A program made the translations under genes and the position numbers. DNA of 64,000 nucleotides from BAIKAL-G1 sp943370385 (lineage in GTDB: Bacteria; Cyanobacteriota; Cyanobacteriia; PCC-6307; Cyanobiaceae), in NCBI GenBank assembly GCA_943370385.1, contig CALRQT020000003.1, positions 62,001-126,000 of the forward strand, read 5' to 3'. A model generated the notes under the pieces. The model was not told the DNA's origin. It made no database searches and saw only the letters and a program-made list of their open reading frames with translations. Shown piece by piece: positions 25,301 to 33,132 of this stretch. Positions within the stretch are counted from its first letter, which is position 1. Every line of letters begins with the position of its first letter.

Positions 25301-26006
25301 CCCGGACCCGGCCGTTCCGGATCCCCTCGCCCCACCGGACTGGTTGTTCCAGCACCGGGGCCAGGGGCTGCTGCCCGCCCGCTCGGCCGGCATTTTGGAG
25401 GCGGGGCGCCTCAGCAAGCGCTATGGCTCCCTGCAGCAGAGCCTGCAGGCCCTCGGACCGGGGGAGCGGCGCCTGGTGGGGCATGGGGGCCTGCAGGCGG
25501 AGCTGCTCTGGCATGGCGAGGCCCTAGTTGTTTGGCATTCGGCCCAGGTCCGCTGCGCCCACCACCAGGAGCTCTGGCTAGTCCTGGTGCTGGCCACGGC
25601 CGCTGGAGCGGCGCCCCGCCGGGGCCTGCTCATCGGCCGCGATGGCGACCAGTTCCGGCCCGTGGCCCAGATCAGCCCGCCCGCCAGTCCCCTAGAGGCC
25701 TCCAGCCAGCTGGAGCAGCTGATCGCCTGGCGGGAGCAGGGCCGCCAGCACTGCTGGCCCCTGCCGCCGGAAACGGGCTGGGCCCATGCCCAGGCCGAGC
25801 GGCGCCAGGCCGGTAGCGGCCGCGCCAAGGCGATCGAGTGCTGGGAAGGGGGCCCCAACCGCCGCGGCGAACGGCTGCAGGCCAGCCTGGCCCTCTGCTT
25901 TGGCGCCGACCGGCCGGGCCGGGAGCTGGTGGACGGGGCTTTCGGCGCCCTGGCCGACGCGTTCCATGGCCCCCTGCTGGAGCGGCTGGAGGCACTCAAA
26001 CCATGA
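22368..26006 (+). CDS. recC: Exodeoxyribonuclease V gamma subunit RecC
   Basis: A 1212-residue protein, longer than the enterobacterial form. The opening LTLYRSNRIEWLAQVLAAKL and the segments VVVNTWPTSRWLGERLALEL, LRLFGLSSMAPIQVDLLQAL and LTISALEPMRAIPHRVIVLM then GLDGGSFPR are characteristic of RecC, which recognises Chi and is a helicase-like scaffold without ATPase motifs. Several Pro/Gly-rich insertions (for example residues about 150-165 and 300-350) explain the extra length. The start is TTG at 22368. The stop overlaps the recB start by four bases. Confidence 0.95.
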   Translation: MLTLYRSNRIEWLAQVLAAKLQADPPGPFEQAQVVVNTWPTSRWLGERLALELGADPNDGAFAGGISANLRFPFPGSHLRRLVDGLPLPASQAEAPPAAASAASGPDPWRANQLVWPLLELLPELMERPEAGQLGQWLRGRGSVASDLEAGANLGPKPGQGLGPEADRGLGMVDRALWQLGRAIADAFDDYTLYRPAMVAAWCQGQDLDGLGKPLAEHQLWQPLLVRQLANRLGVRPFGLRVLEAIAALKRGDPATLAAARALPSPLRLFGLSSMAPIQVDLLQALSGQLAVEIYLLTPCRDLWQRRGSGVLGAGPRSQQDQANPAPGGLDPGGFGQGLGANNWDPSPLRASEGEASSLDPLGDEWRLGVPSLEARFGRLGAEFQQLLEGSGETQLGESQQQDLFAAAAAIAEAGTASGDPRPASLLEQLQQALVDPDQAGPLERPPGDSSLEFHACPGRLRQVQILRDRLLQLLAADASLTPRDILVMTPQVEEFAPLVAAVFGDTAATGIALPWRLTDRSQQDQGGLATSLLALLRLGGERLTASGLEALLSQRPLMEPLGLGASELGELGELLQRAGFRWGLDGGDRGGDPTHSLAWAIDRLVLGLVLPEQPGLAPGGCAPLAMAGSLERQGRWLQLLNRLRHSLQRLAIARTPADWAPVLDKLLLSWFGDGGERAWELQLLRSAIADWQEVAASSPLRLGAPVLAEVLAERLNADSGRFGHRSGSLTISALEPMRAIPHRVIVLMGLDGGSFPRQGERPGFHLMEQQRLLGDPNPGDQDRYVLLESLLSARDHLLVSWCSRDERNGDARQPAPPVRQWLALLEQQLGREQAGDLLVDHSPNPLERANFLPLGPRPAPSCDRRLLAARQRLDGSSLQAPLALADRPASREGSTPGPEGDGGFDDLRRWLLQPQDTWLEQLGLRPREWDLGLDDFDPLELDERVRASLLRQSLDTTPSLGTPGLGRTNPVHPPDGTPDPAVPDPLAPPDWLFQHRGQGLLPARSAGILEAGRLSKRYGSLQQSLQALGPGERRLVGHGGLQAELLWHGEALVVWHSAQVRCAHHQELWLVLVLATAAGAAPRRGLLIGRDGDQFRPVAQISPPASPLEASSQLEQLIAWREQGRQHCWPLPPETGWAHAQAERRQAGSGRAKAIECWEGGPNRRGERLQASLALCFGADRPGRELVDGAFGALADAFHGPLLERLEALKP

Positions 26007-29000
26007 GCCCCTCCAAGCCCAGTGCCGCCCTAAGCAGCCCCCTAGGCAGCCAGACCGCCTTGACGGCAGAGCGGCCGATTGGGGATTTCAACGCCAACCA
26101 GTTCCCCCTCGACCCGGGCCTGCAGCTGCTGGAGGCCAGTGCCGGCACGGGCAAGACCTTTGCCCTGGCCCATCTGGTGCTGCGCCTGGTGGCCGAACGC
26201 CAGCAACGGCTGCAGGAGCTGCTGGTGGTGACCTTCACCGAAGCGGCCGCCGGCGAACTGCGCGACCGCATCGCCCGGCGCCTGCAACAGGGCCTCGAAG
26301 CCCTCGAAGCCCCAAGCGACGGCCTGGCCTATCCCGACGACACCCTGGCCCAATGGCACCAGGCCCAAAACCCCGACCCCCAGGCCCAATGGGCCCTGCG
26401 CGCCCGCCTGCTGGAGGCCCTGGAGGACCTCGATCGGGCCGACATCACCACCATCCATGGCTTCTGCCGCCGCAGCCTCCAGCGCCAGGCCCTGGAGGCC
26501 GGCCTGGGGCCGGCCGTGGAGCTGGAGAGCGACGACAGCCAGCTGCGGCTGGAAATCGTGCACGACTATTGGCAAGGGCACCTGCTGCCCCTGGCGCCGG
26601 AGCTCCTAGGCGGCCTGCAGGAGCGGGGCCTGCGCTTCGAGCATTTGATCAGCGTGCTCAACCGGCTGGATGGCGATCCGGCCTTGGAGCTCGATCCCCT
26701 GCCGCTGGAGCTCCGGGCCGACCAGCCCCTGGCCCCCCAGCTGGAAGCGCTCTGGCCCCTGCGCTGGCAGCGGTTTGTGAACCTTTGGCAGCCAAACGCC
26801 CAGGCCCTGGAGCAGGCCTTCTGCAGCACCGCCGCCGACCTAAGAGCCCGGTTCGGCGCCAAGGCCATCCCCTCCGCCTGCAAATACTCCGCCAAACCCC
26901 GCAGCAACCGGGTCGACGCCCTCAGCGGCTGGATCGCCGAGCAGGAGCGCTCCTGTGGGCAGCCCTTCTCCCTTGAAGGCGGACTGGAATCGGGTGAAGG
27001 CGGGCTGGAATCGGGATCGCCATCGGCCCTGCCCGGCTACCGGGCGGTTGTCCAAGAGAAGTTGCTGCGGGAGTACTTCCACCCCGGGCCCTTCACCCGC
27101 ATGGTGGCTCCCTACGAGGACGGGCCGATCTCCCTGCCCCAGCGGCCCCTGCTGGAGGCGATCGCCGACCTGGTGGATGGGCCCCTGGAGCTGACCCTGC
27201 TGCACTTCGGCCATTGGGCCCGCCAGGAGTTGCTGCGGCGGCGCCAGCGCAGCGGCCGCATGGGCTTTGCCCAGTTGCTGGAGGGCCTCGATCCGGGCCC
27301 CTCCGGCCAGGAGCACGGCGCCCTGATCGCGGCCCTAGGCCGGCGCTACCGGGTCGCCCTGGTCGATGAATTCCAGGACACCGATCCGATCCAGTGGCGG
27401 ATCCTGGAGCGGGCCTTCCTGGCCCAACCCGGAGGCCGGGCCAGCCATCTGGTGGTGCTGGTGGGGGACCCCAAGCAGGCCATCTACCGCTTCCGCGGTG
27501 GCGACCTAGCCACCTACCAAACGGCCCGGGCCCGGGCCGATGGCCTCCATGGCCTGCGCCAGAACCGCCGCTCCTCCCAACCCCTGGTGCAGGCCCTCAA
27601 CGCCCTGATGGCGCCAGGGCTGCCCCTGTCCCAGCTGGCGGTGCCCGCAGTGGAGTCTTGCGCCGAGAAGGGCGAGCTGGTGCTGGCGGAAGGCGAGCTG
27701 CCCCTGCAGCTCCTCCCCCTTGCAAGCGATGAACTAGCCGATCAAGTGGCGGGCCTGTGCCTGCAACTCTTGCAGCGCCAGCTGAAGCTACGGGACACCA
27801 AAACCGAGCCCCGATCGATCAGCAAAGAGCGGACCCTGAGCCCCGGCGACCTCTGCCTACTCGTGGGCAAACACCGGGAGGCGGAGGCCCTGCGGCTGGC
27901 CCTGCAACGGCGCGGCCTGCCGAGTCGGCTGGTGAGTGTGGGCGATGTGTTCGCCAGCGCCGGCGCCACGGGCCTGCAGCGTTTCCTCGATGCCCTGGCC
28001 GATCCGGGCAGCAGCCGGCGCCTGCGCCTGCTGGCCGCATCGCCCCTGCTGGCCTGGAGCGCCCAGGAGCTGGCCGAGGCCGATCCAGGGCGCTGGGATC
28101 GCCTGGCTGAAAGCATCAGCCGCCTCGCCCTGGACCTGCCCCGCCAGGGACTGCTGGCCAGCCTGACCCAGCTGCTCGACCACCAGGGCCTGGCCCGGCT
28201 GGCCCTGGGCGGCCGGCTCCTGGCCGACCTGATGCAGGCCGCCGAGCTGGTGCAGGAACGCATGCACCGCGAGCAACTGGGGGCCGGGGCGGCGGCCGAT
28301 TGGTTGCGCAGCCTGCGGCTGGCCGAGGACCGCTCCGTGCCCGCCAACCACCAACTCAACAGCGATGCGGCCCAGGCGGCGATTGCGGTGGTCACGGTGT
28401 ATCGCAGCAAGGGCCTGGAATACCCCGTGGTGATCTGCCCTTTCCTCTGGCAGGGCCAGCCGGCGATCAAGGCCGGCCTGGGCCAGGTCGGTCGCCGCTG
28501 GCAGCCCGCCGGGGCCAGCCGGCCGCGGCTGGACCTGCACCTCGACCCCCACTGGGGCATCGGCCGCCAGGCCAGCCTCCAGGACCAGGCCGCCCAGGCC
28601 CAGGAACGGGAGCGACTGGCCTACGTGGCCGCCACCCGGGCCCGGCACCTGCTGGTGCTGGGCCTACCCAAGGACCCGGCCAGCCAGGCCGGAGCCATCG
28701 GCCCCTGGTTGTTCGATGCCGATGGCCACGAACGCGACCTACCCCTGCAGCGCCTCGATCCCGCCGCCCTGCTTGCCCTGCCCGGGCGCTGGCAACCACC
28801 GGCCACACCCGAGCCCCTCGCCTGCGGGCCCGTGCCCCGCCACCGGCTCGACCGCAGCTGGGGACGCAGCAGCTATTCGGGTTGGACCCATGGCAGCCAG
28901 CAGCAGCTGCCGCCCCAGGTGAGCGAGGAAGGCCGCGAAGCGGACCTGCTGCTGGCCGAGAACGACCCCTTGGACGGGGTCAGCGGGGATTTAGGGCCCG

Positions 29001-29908
29001 ATCCCAACCCAGCTAGGCCACCAGCATCAGCGAGTGCTAGCGCCGGTGCCCCAGGGGCCGAAGCCTGGAGTGCCGATGGCCCCTTGAGCCGCTTTCCCCG
29101 CGGCGCCGGGCCGGGCGATGCCCTGCATCGCATCCTCGAGCAGGTCGACTTCCAGCAGGGCGGTGCCAGTGACCCCAGCACGGCGGTGATCCGCCGGGAA
29201 CTGGCCCGGGCCGGCCTGGACGCCACGCAACTGGGCCCCGTGCAGCAGGCCCTCGACCAGCTGCGCCACACCCCCCTCGGCGGCCCCCTCGGTCGCTTTT
29301 GCCTAGCCGAGCTCCCCCCTGGCCAGCGCATCAACGAGATGGGCTTCGACCTGCCCCTGGCCGTGGCCCGGGAAGGCGGCCCTGGCGCTGGGGGGAGCAG
29401 TCAGCCCCTGATCACCACGGGGGGCCTGGCCCAGGTGTTCGCCAACCATCCGGGCGGACTGTTTGGGGCGACCTATGCCCGCGAACTGGAGCGCCTCAAC
29501 ATCGCCAGCCGTGGCTTTCTCACGGGCTCCATGGACCTGGTCTGCTGCGTGGCCGGGCGCTGGTGGGTGATCGATTGGAAAAGCAACTGGATCGGCGAGC
29601 GGGACCCAGGCGGCCAGCCGAGCGCCTGTGGGCCGCTCCACTACACCCAGGCGGCGATGGTGAGCCAGATGGTGCACCACCACTACCCCCTGCAGGCCCA
29701 CCTGTACCTGGTGGCCCTGCATCGCTACCTGCGCTGGCGTTTGCCTGATTACGACCCCAGCACCCATCTGGGCGGCTACGCCTACCTGTTCCTGCGGGGC
29801 CTGCCCGGCCCCACTGCCGCCGACCCCGTGCCGGGCTGCCTGGTGGAGCAACCGCCCCTCAGCCGGGTGCTGGCCTTAGACGCCCTGCTGCGCCGGGGGA
29901 CGCCATGA
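26003..29908 (+). CDS. recB: Exodeoxyribonuclease V beta subunit RecB
   Basis: A 1301-residue SF1A helicase-nuclease. The Walker A motif ASAGTGKTF is at about residues 45-53, motif II is VALVDEFQDTDPIQW, motif III VLVGDPKQAIYRFRGGD, and late helicase motif VVTVYRSKGLEYPVVICPFL. The C-terminal nuclease domain has GSMDLVCCV and WWVIDWKSNWIG, containing the D and D-x-K residues of the RecB nuclease. The start is ATG at 26003 within the recC stop; longer readings are in a shadow frame. A 21-base tandem duplication (26975-27016) adds seven residues in the helicase part. The complex processes double-strand breaks. Confidence 0.96.
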   Translation: MSPSKPSAALSSPLGSQTALTAERPIGDFNANQFPLDPGLQLLEASAGTGKTFALAHLVLRLVAERQQRLQELLVVTFTEAAAGELRDRIARRLQQGLEALEAPSDGLAYPDDTLAQWHQAQNPDPQAQWALRARLLEALEDLDRADITTIHGFCRRSLQRQALEAGLGPAVELESDDSQLRLEIVHDYWQGHLLPLAPELLGGLQERGLRFEHLISVLNRLDGDPALELDPLPLELRADQPLAPQLEALWPLRWQRFVNLWQPNAQALEQAFCSTAADLRARFGAKAIPSACKYSAKPRSNRVDALSGWIAEQERSCGQPFSLEGGLESGEGGLESGSPSALPGYRAVVQEKLLREYFHPGPFTRMVAPYEDGPISLPQRPLLEAIADLVDGPLELTLLHFGHWARQELLRRRQRSGRMGFAQLLEGLDPGPSGQEHGALIAALGRRYRVALVDEFQDTDPIQWRILERAFLAQPGGRASHLVVLVGDPKQAIYRFRGGDLATYQTARARADGLHGLRQNRRSSQPLVQALNALMAPGLPLSQLAVPAVESCAEKGELVLAEGELPLQLLPLASDELADQVAGLCLQLLQRQLKLRDTKTEPRSISKERTLSPGDLCLLVGKHREAEALRLALQRRGLPSRLVSVGDVFASAGATGLQRFLDALADPGSSRRLRLLAASPLLAWSAQELAEADPGRWDRLAESISRLALDLPRQGLLASLTQLLDHQGLARLALGGRLLADLMQAAELVQERMHREQLGAGAAADWLRSLRLAEDRSVPANHQLNSDAAQAAIAVVTVYRSKGLEYPVVICPFLWQGQPAIKAGLGQVGRRWQPAGASRPRLDLHLDPHWGIGRQASLQDQAAQAQERERLAYVAATRARHLLVLGLPKDPASQAGAIGPWLFDADGHERDLPLQRLDPAALLALPGRWQPPATPEPLACGPVPRHRLDRSWGRSSYSGWTHGSQQQLPPQVSEEGREADLLLAENDPLDGVSGDLGPDPNPARPPASASASAGAPGAEAWSADGPLSRFPRGAGPGDALHRILEQVDFQQGGASDPSTAVIRRELARAGLDATQLGPVQQALDQLRHTPLGGPLGRFCLAELPPGQRINEMGFDLPLAVAREGGPGAGGSSQPLITTGGLAQVFANHPGGLFGATYARELERLNIASRGFLTGSMDLVCCVAGRWWVIDWKSNWIGERDPGGQPSACGPLHYTQAAMVSQMVHHHYPLQAHLYLVALHRYLRWRLPDYDPSTHLGGYAYLFLRGLPGPTAADPVPGCLVEQPPLSRVLALDALLRRGTP
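26975..27016 (+). repeat. 21-base in-frame tandem repeat inside recB
   Basis: Two copies (26975-26995 and 26996-27016) differ by two bases and encode EGGLESG twice. The repeat sits in a region between conserved helicase motifs where RecB proteins vary in length. Confidence 0.8.
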
Positions 29909-31914
29909 CCCCAGCCAATCCGGCCGATTCCCCCAAGTCGATGTCCCCAAACGCCCAGGCGATCCCGCCGACCCAGGCGGACCCCAGCCCCCTAGCCCAG
30001 GCCCTGGTTGAGGCCCTGCCCCGGCTGTGCGGCGGTGACAGCCGGGTTAGCAGCTCGACGGCCACCACCCTGGCGGAACTGATTGGGGCCCTGGCCGCTG
30101 CCCTTGAGCAGGGCGAACTTGAGCTCGCCCTCGATGGCCCGGCGCCCGAGGGGATCGATCCCCAGGGCTGGCCCGAGCGGCACCGCCAAGCCCTGGCCGC
30201 CTCGCCCCTGGCCGTGCTGGCCAGCGAGCTCGAGCGATTGCCGGAGGCTCCCCTGGTCTGGAGCGGAGCGCGCCTGCGCTGGCGCCGCTGGCATGTGCAA
30301 CTGGAAGCCTGCCTGGGGCAACTCACGGCCCGGGCCCTAGCGCCCTTGGCCCCAGGGCTGGACAAGACAGCCGTGGACCAGGCGGTGGCTAGCGCCGCCG
30401 CCCAGGGCCTGGACCCCCAGCAACAGCAGGCGGTGGCAGCCCTGCTGCGCCATGGCCTGGTGCTCCTGGGTGGCGGACCGGGCACGGGCAAAACCAGCAC
30501 GGTGGTGCAGATGCTCGGGGCGCGACTGGCCCTGCGGCCCGAGCTGCGCCTGCACCTGGCCGCCCCCACCGGCAAGGCGGCGGCCCGGCTGCGCAGCACC
30601 CTGCAGGAGGGCAGCCAACGGCTAGCGGGCCCCCTGGCCGACCGGCTGGGTCAGGCCCCCTGCACCACCCTGCACCGGCTGATGGAGAGCAGCGGCGAAC
30701 GCTTCGGCCGCAACCGCCGCCATCCCCTCGCCCTCGACCTGCTGGTGGTCGATGAGCTCTCGATGGTGGACCTGCCCCTAATGGCGGCCCTGCTGGAGGC
30801 CCTACCCGACTCCTGCCAACTGCTGCTGGTGGGCGATCCAGCCCAGTTGCCGCCGGTGGGCCCCGGTGCGGTGTTGCAGGAATTGGGCCAGCCCACCCGG
30901 CTCGCGGCCCTGGGCGAGGCCGCCATCGAGCTGACAACCACCTACCGCAACAACGGCGCCATCGCTGCCTTCGCAGCTTTGCTGCGACCTGGGGAAAGGG
31001 CCGCTTTGCTGCGACCTGGGGAAGGGGGAGCATTGCTGCTACCCAGGGAAAGGGCCCTTGGGGTAGCCGCAGCATCCCCAGCCCTCGAGACCAAGGCCGA
31101 GGCTGCCAGCGATCCAACCGGGGCTCTGCAGGACCTACTCGACCACCTGGGCCCCGAAGACAACCTGATCTGGCAGCGCCATCCGGCGGGCCGCCTGCCC
31201 GCCCCGGCCCTGGAGCGCTTACGCCGCCACCAGCAACGGCTCCAGGCGTTGGCTGAAGCAATCGACTGGGGAACCGGGGCTGGCTGCACCGGTGGCGAGG
31301 GCGAATCCCTTGCCAACTCCCCATCCCAGGGCACCCCAAGCCCCAGCCCCATCCGGTCCGATCCCCCATCAGCAGCCAACCCGGTGCGGGAGCCAGACCT
31401 GGAAGCCATCGCGGCCCTGCTGGCCGAACTGGAGGCCTGCGTGCTGCTCAGCCCCGTGCGCCAGGGGGCCTGGGGCGTGGAGGCCGTGCAGCGCCAGCTC
31501 CTGGGCGAAGCCGCCGGCAAAGCGATCCAGCACTGGCCCCTGGGCACGCCCGTGCTCTGCCAGCGCAACCTGGCGGACGAAGGGCTCGCCAATGGCGACA
31601 TCGGCGTGCTGGTGGAACGGGCGGGCGAACGGCTGGTGCTCTTCCCGGGGCCCTTTCCGGGCCAAGCAGGGGCAACCCCCGAGGCATCCAGCCCCCAGGC
31701 GCGCCTGTTCCACCCCGCCCGCCTGGGCTCCGCCGAACCGGCCCTGGCCCTGACGATCCACAAGTCCCAGGGCAGCCAATACCAAGACGTGGTGCTCCTG
31801 GTTCCGCAGACCCGCCACTGGGATCCGCGCCTGCTCTACACGGGCCTCACCCGGGCCCGCCAACGGGCCTGGCTGATCACCACCACCGCGCCCAGCTGGC
31901 TGCTGGCGGACTGA
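29905..31914 (+). CDS. recD: Exodeoxyribonuclease V alpha subunit RecD
   Basis: A 669-residue SF1B helicase. Walker A GGGPGTGKTSTVV is at about residues 191-203, motif II LLVVDELSMVDL, motif III LLLVGDPAQLPPVGPGAVLQ, then ELTTTYRNNGAIA, and C-terminal ALTIHKSQGSQYQDVVLLVP and LLYTGLTRARQ. Length exceeds the usual 600 or so because of an insertion after YRNNGAIAAFA, which contains three copies of a 27-base repeat and a Pro/Ser-rich stretch near residue 470. The ATG overlaps the recB stop (ATGA), completing a recC-recB-recD operon. Confidence 0.95.
   Translation: MTPANPADSPKSMSPNAQAIPPTQADPSPLAQALVEALPRLCGGDSRVSSSTATTLAELIGALAAALEQGELELALDGPAPEGIDPQGWPERHRQALAASPLAVLASELERLPEAPLVWSGARLRWRRWHVQLEACLGQLTARALAPLAPGLDKTAVDQAVASAAAQGLDPQQQQAVAALLRHGLVLLGGGPGTGKTSTVVQMLGARLALRPELRLHLAAPTGKAAARLRSTLQEGSQRLAGPLADRLGQAPCTTLHRLMESSGERFGRNRRHPLALDLLVVDELSMVDLPLMAALLEALPDSCQLLLVGDPAQLPPVGPGAVLQELGQPTRLAALGEAAIELTTTYRNNGAIAAFAALLRPGERAALLRPGEGGALLLPRERALGVAAASPALETKAEAASDPTGALQDLLDHLGPEDNLIWQRHPAGRLPAPALERLRRHQQRLQALAEAIDWGTGAGCTGGEGESLANSPSQGTPSPSPIRSDPPSAANPVREPDLEAIAALLAELEACVLLSPVRQGAWGVEAVQRQLLGEAAGKAIQHWPLGTPVLCQRNLADEGLANGDIGVLVERAGERLVLFPGPFPGQAGATPEASSPQARLFHPARLGSAEPALALTIHKSQGSQYQDVVLLVPQTRHWDPRLLYTGLTRARQRAWLITTTAPSWLLAD
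30976..31056 (+). repeat. 27-base in-frame triplicated repeat inside recD
   Basis: Three adjacent copies at 30976-31002, 31003-31029 and 31030-31056. The first two are nearly identical; the third has diverged. They encode ALLRPGERA, ALLRPGEGG and ALLLPRERA. This lies just after the helicase motif YRNNGAIAAFA. Confidence 0.9.
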
Positions 31915-32494
31915 TCGGCCAGGCCGCTCTTCTCCTACGAAAAGTAAACTCAAGGAGACTGGATCGACACCCTGCCCCATAGTTTGTTCAGCGGCACCAG
32001 GAGCAATCCAAAGGCCGCATCTGCAGCAGCCATGATGCACGTTAACCGGCGTAATAACGGCTGCCTCAGATTGTGTTGACGGCCTTCCTGCCTAGGCAGA
32101 AACGGTAGTCAAACACCCCAACCCGTCAGAGCCCCTGCTCCAATAGTCTCCCCCAAAGGCCATTCCCCATTCCCGCTCGAAATTCCGCCTGGGAATGCAC
32201 CCCCGCATCGCTGACGTGACGCCCCGGGCCCAGCCTGGTCCTGCCATCGAGGTGCCCAAAGGTGCAGGAGTGACCCCCTTGATCCCCTGGCCCCAGGTGG
32301 CTCTGACACCCTCTTTCTGATTCAATTTGCCATCCAATTGGCGGAACCGATCCTGGGTTTGGATCGATCTGGATGATTAGCTGGACCAGGCTTGAAGCCA
32401 GGACCTGAGCCAGAGGCGATCGAACCCGAAGTCCTAGATCCCAGTGCTCAACCTTGATACGCTTCAGGCCGATGCTGGTTGACAGGCCCGTTCC
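31915..32494. other. Long intergenic region after recD
   Basis: 580 bases with no supported gene. The only sizeable ORF (minus strand, 32092-32337) has composition unlike protein. It contains a small palindrome (CTGCCTAGGCAG near 32089) and a lower-GC segment around 32320-32400. No terminator with a T-tract is visible after recD. Confidence 0.5.
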
Positions 32495-32932
32495 ATGGCA
32501 GAGACCAGCCCAGCGTTAGACCACAAGCCCAGCCCAAGCCTCCATCAAAACGAACGGGTCGAGCGGCCCTGGGGCTGGTTCGAAAGCCTGGGCTCCGGCG
32601 AGGCCTACCAGGTGAAACGGCTGCTCGTGCGCGCCGGAAACCGCATCAGCCTGCAACGGCACCAGCACCGCAGCGAGCACTGGGTGGTGGTGTCAGGCGA
32701 AGGCTGGCTCGACTGCGAAGGCAGCACAATCCCAGCTGGGGTGGGCACCTGCCTGGCCATCCCCCAAGGTGCCATCCACCGGGCCAGGGCAGGCGCCGAA
32801 GACCTCCTCATTGTTGAAGTGCAACAGGGCCCCTGGCTCAGCGAGGACGACATTGAACGCCTCAGTGACGACTACGGCCGGCCGGTCACCCAGGCCCCCG
32901 CAGCTAAGGAGCCGCAAGCAGGCCTGCCTTAG
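32495..32932 (+). CDS. Cupin protein of the mannose-6-phosphate isomerase type II C-terminal family
   Basis: A 145-residue single-domain cupin. The family opening ERPWGWFESLGSGEAYQVKR is followed by the cupin motif ISLQRHQHRSEHWVVVSGEG and the second motif AIPQGAIHRARAGAEDLLIV, then IVEVQQGPWLSEDDIERLSD. This matches the isomerase domain of bifunctional GMP/PMI enzymes, here encoded alone. It likely acts in mannose or related nucleotide-sugar metabolism. ATG start at 32495. Confidence 0.92.
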   Translation: MAETSPALDHKPSPSLHQNERVERPWGWFESLGSGEAYQVKRLLVRAGNRISLQRHQHRSEHWVVVSGEGWLDCEGSTIPAGVGTCLAIPQGAIHRARAGAEDLLIVEVQQGPWLSEDDIERLSDDYGRPVTQAPAAKEPQAGLP

Positions 32933-32980
32933 CAGGAGTCACCCAGGGGGTGCGGGCGGGGTGATAAACTTTAATTTCAC

Positions 32981-33008
32981 CCTTTGCTTTAGGGCAAGGC
33001 AGTTTTTT
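32981..33008 (+). terminator. Possible terminator or leader hairpin upstream of deaD
   Basis: CTTTGC (within 32981-32990) can pair with GCAAGG (to 32999) including one wobble pair, followed by CAG and a run of six T. It could end the cupin transcript or act as an attenuating hairpin in the long helicase leader. Confidence 0.4.
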
Positions 33009-33132
33009 GAACGTGCTGTGACCCAGCGCTGATCGCCACCTAGGCCACGGCCAGAGGTTTGAGCAGCATCGGATCAACGTTCAACGGGTATCTGCCGGCC
33101 TGCGAGACAAGGATTTTCCAGGCCCAAATCAC

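Noticed and set aside
23787..25514. A 575-codon open frame on the minus strand opposite recC
   Set aside because: The translation is Gln/Pro/Ala/Gly-rich and without motifs. It mirrors codon bias of a real high-GC gene on the other strand.
32092..32337. An 81-codon minus-strand ORF in the gap after recD
   Set aside because: Rich in Gly, Trp and Arg, no protein-like pattern, no start context; more likely random.
32410..32460. A stretch whose reverse complement contains GGGTTCGATCGCC, resembling a tRNA T-arm
   Set aside because: No acceptor stem, D-arm or anticodon stem can be paired around it.
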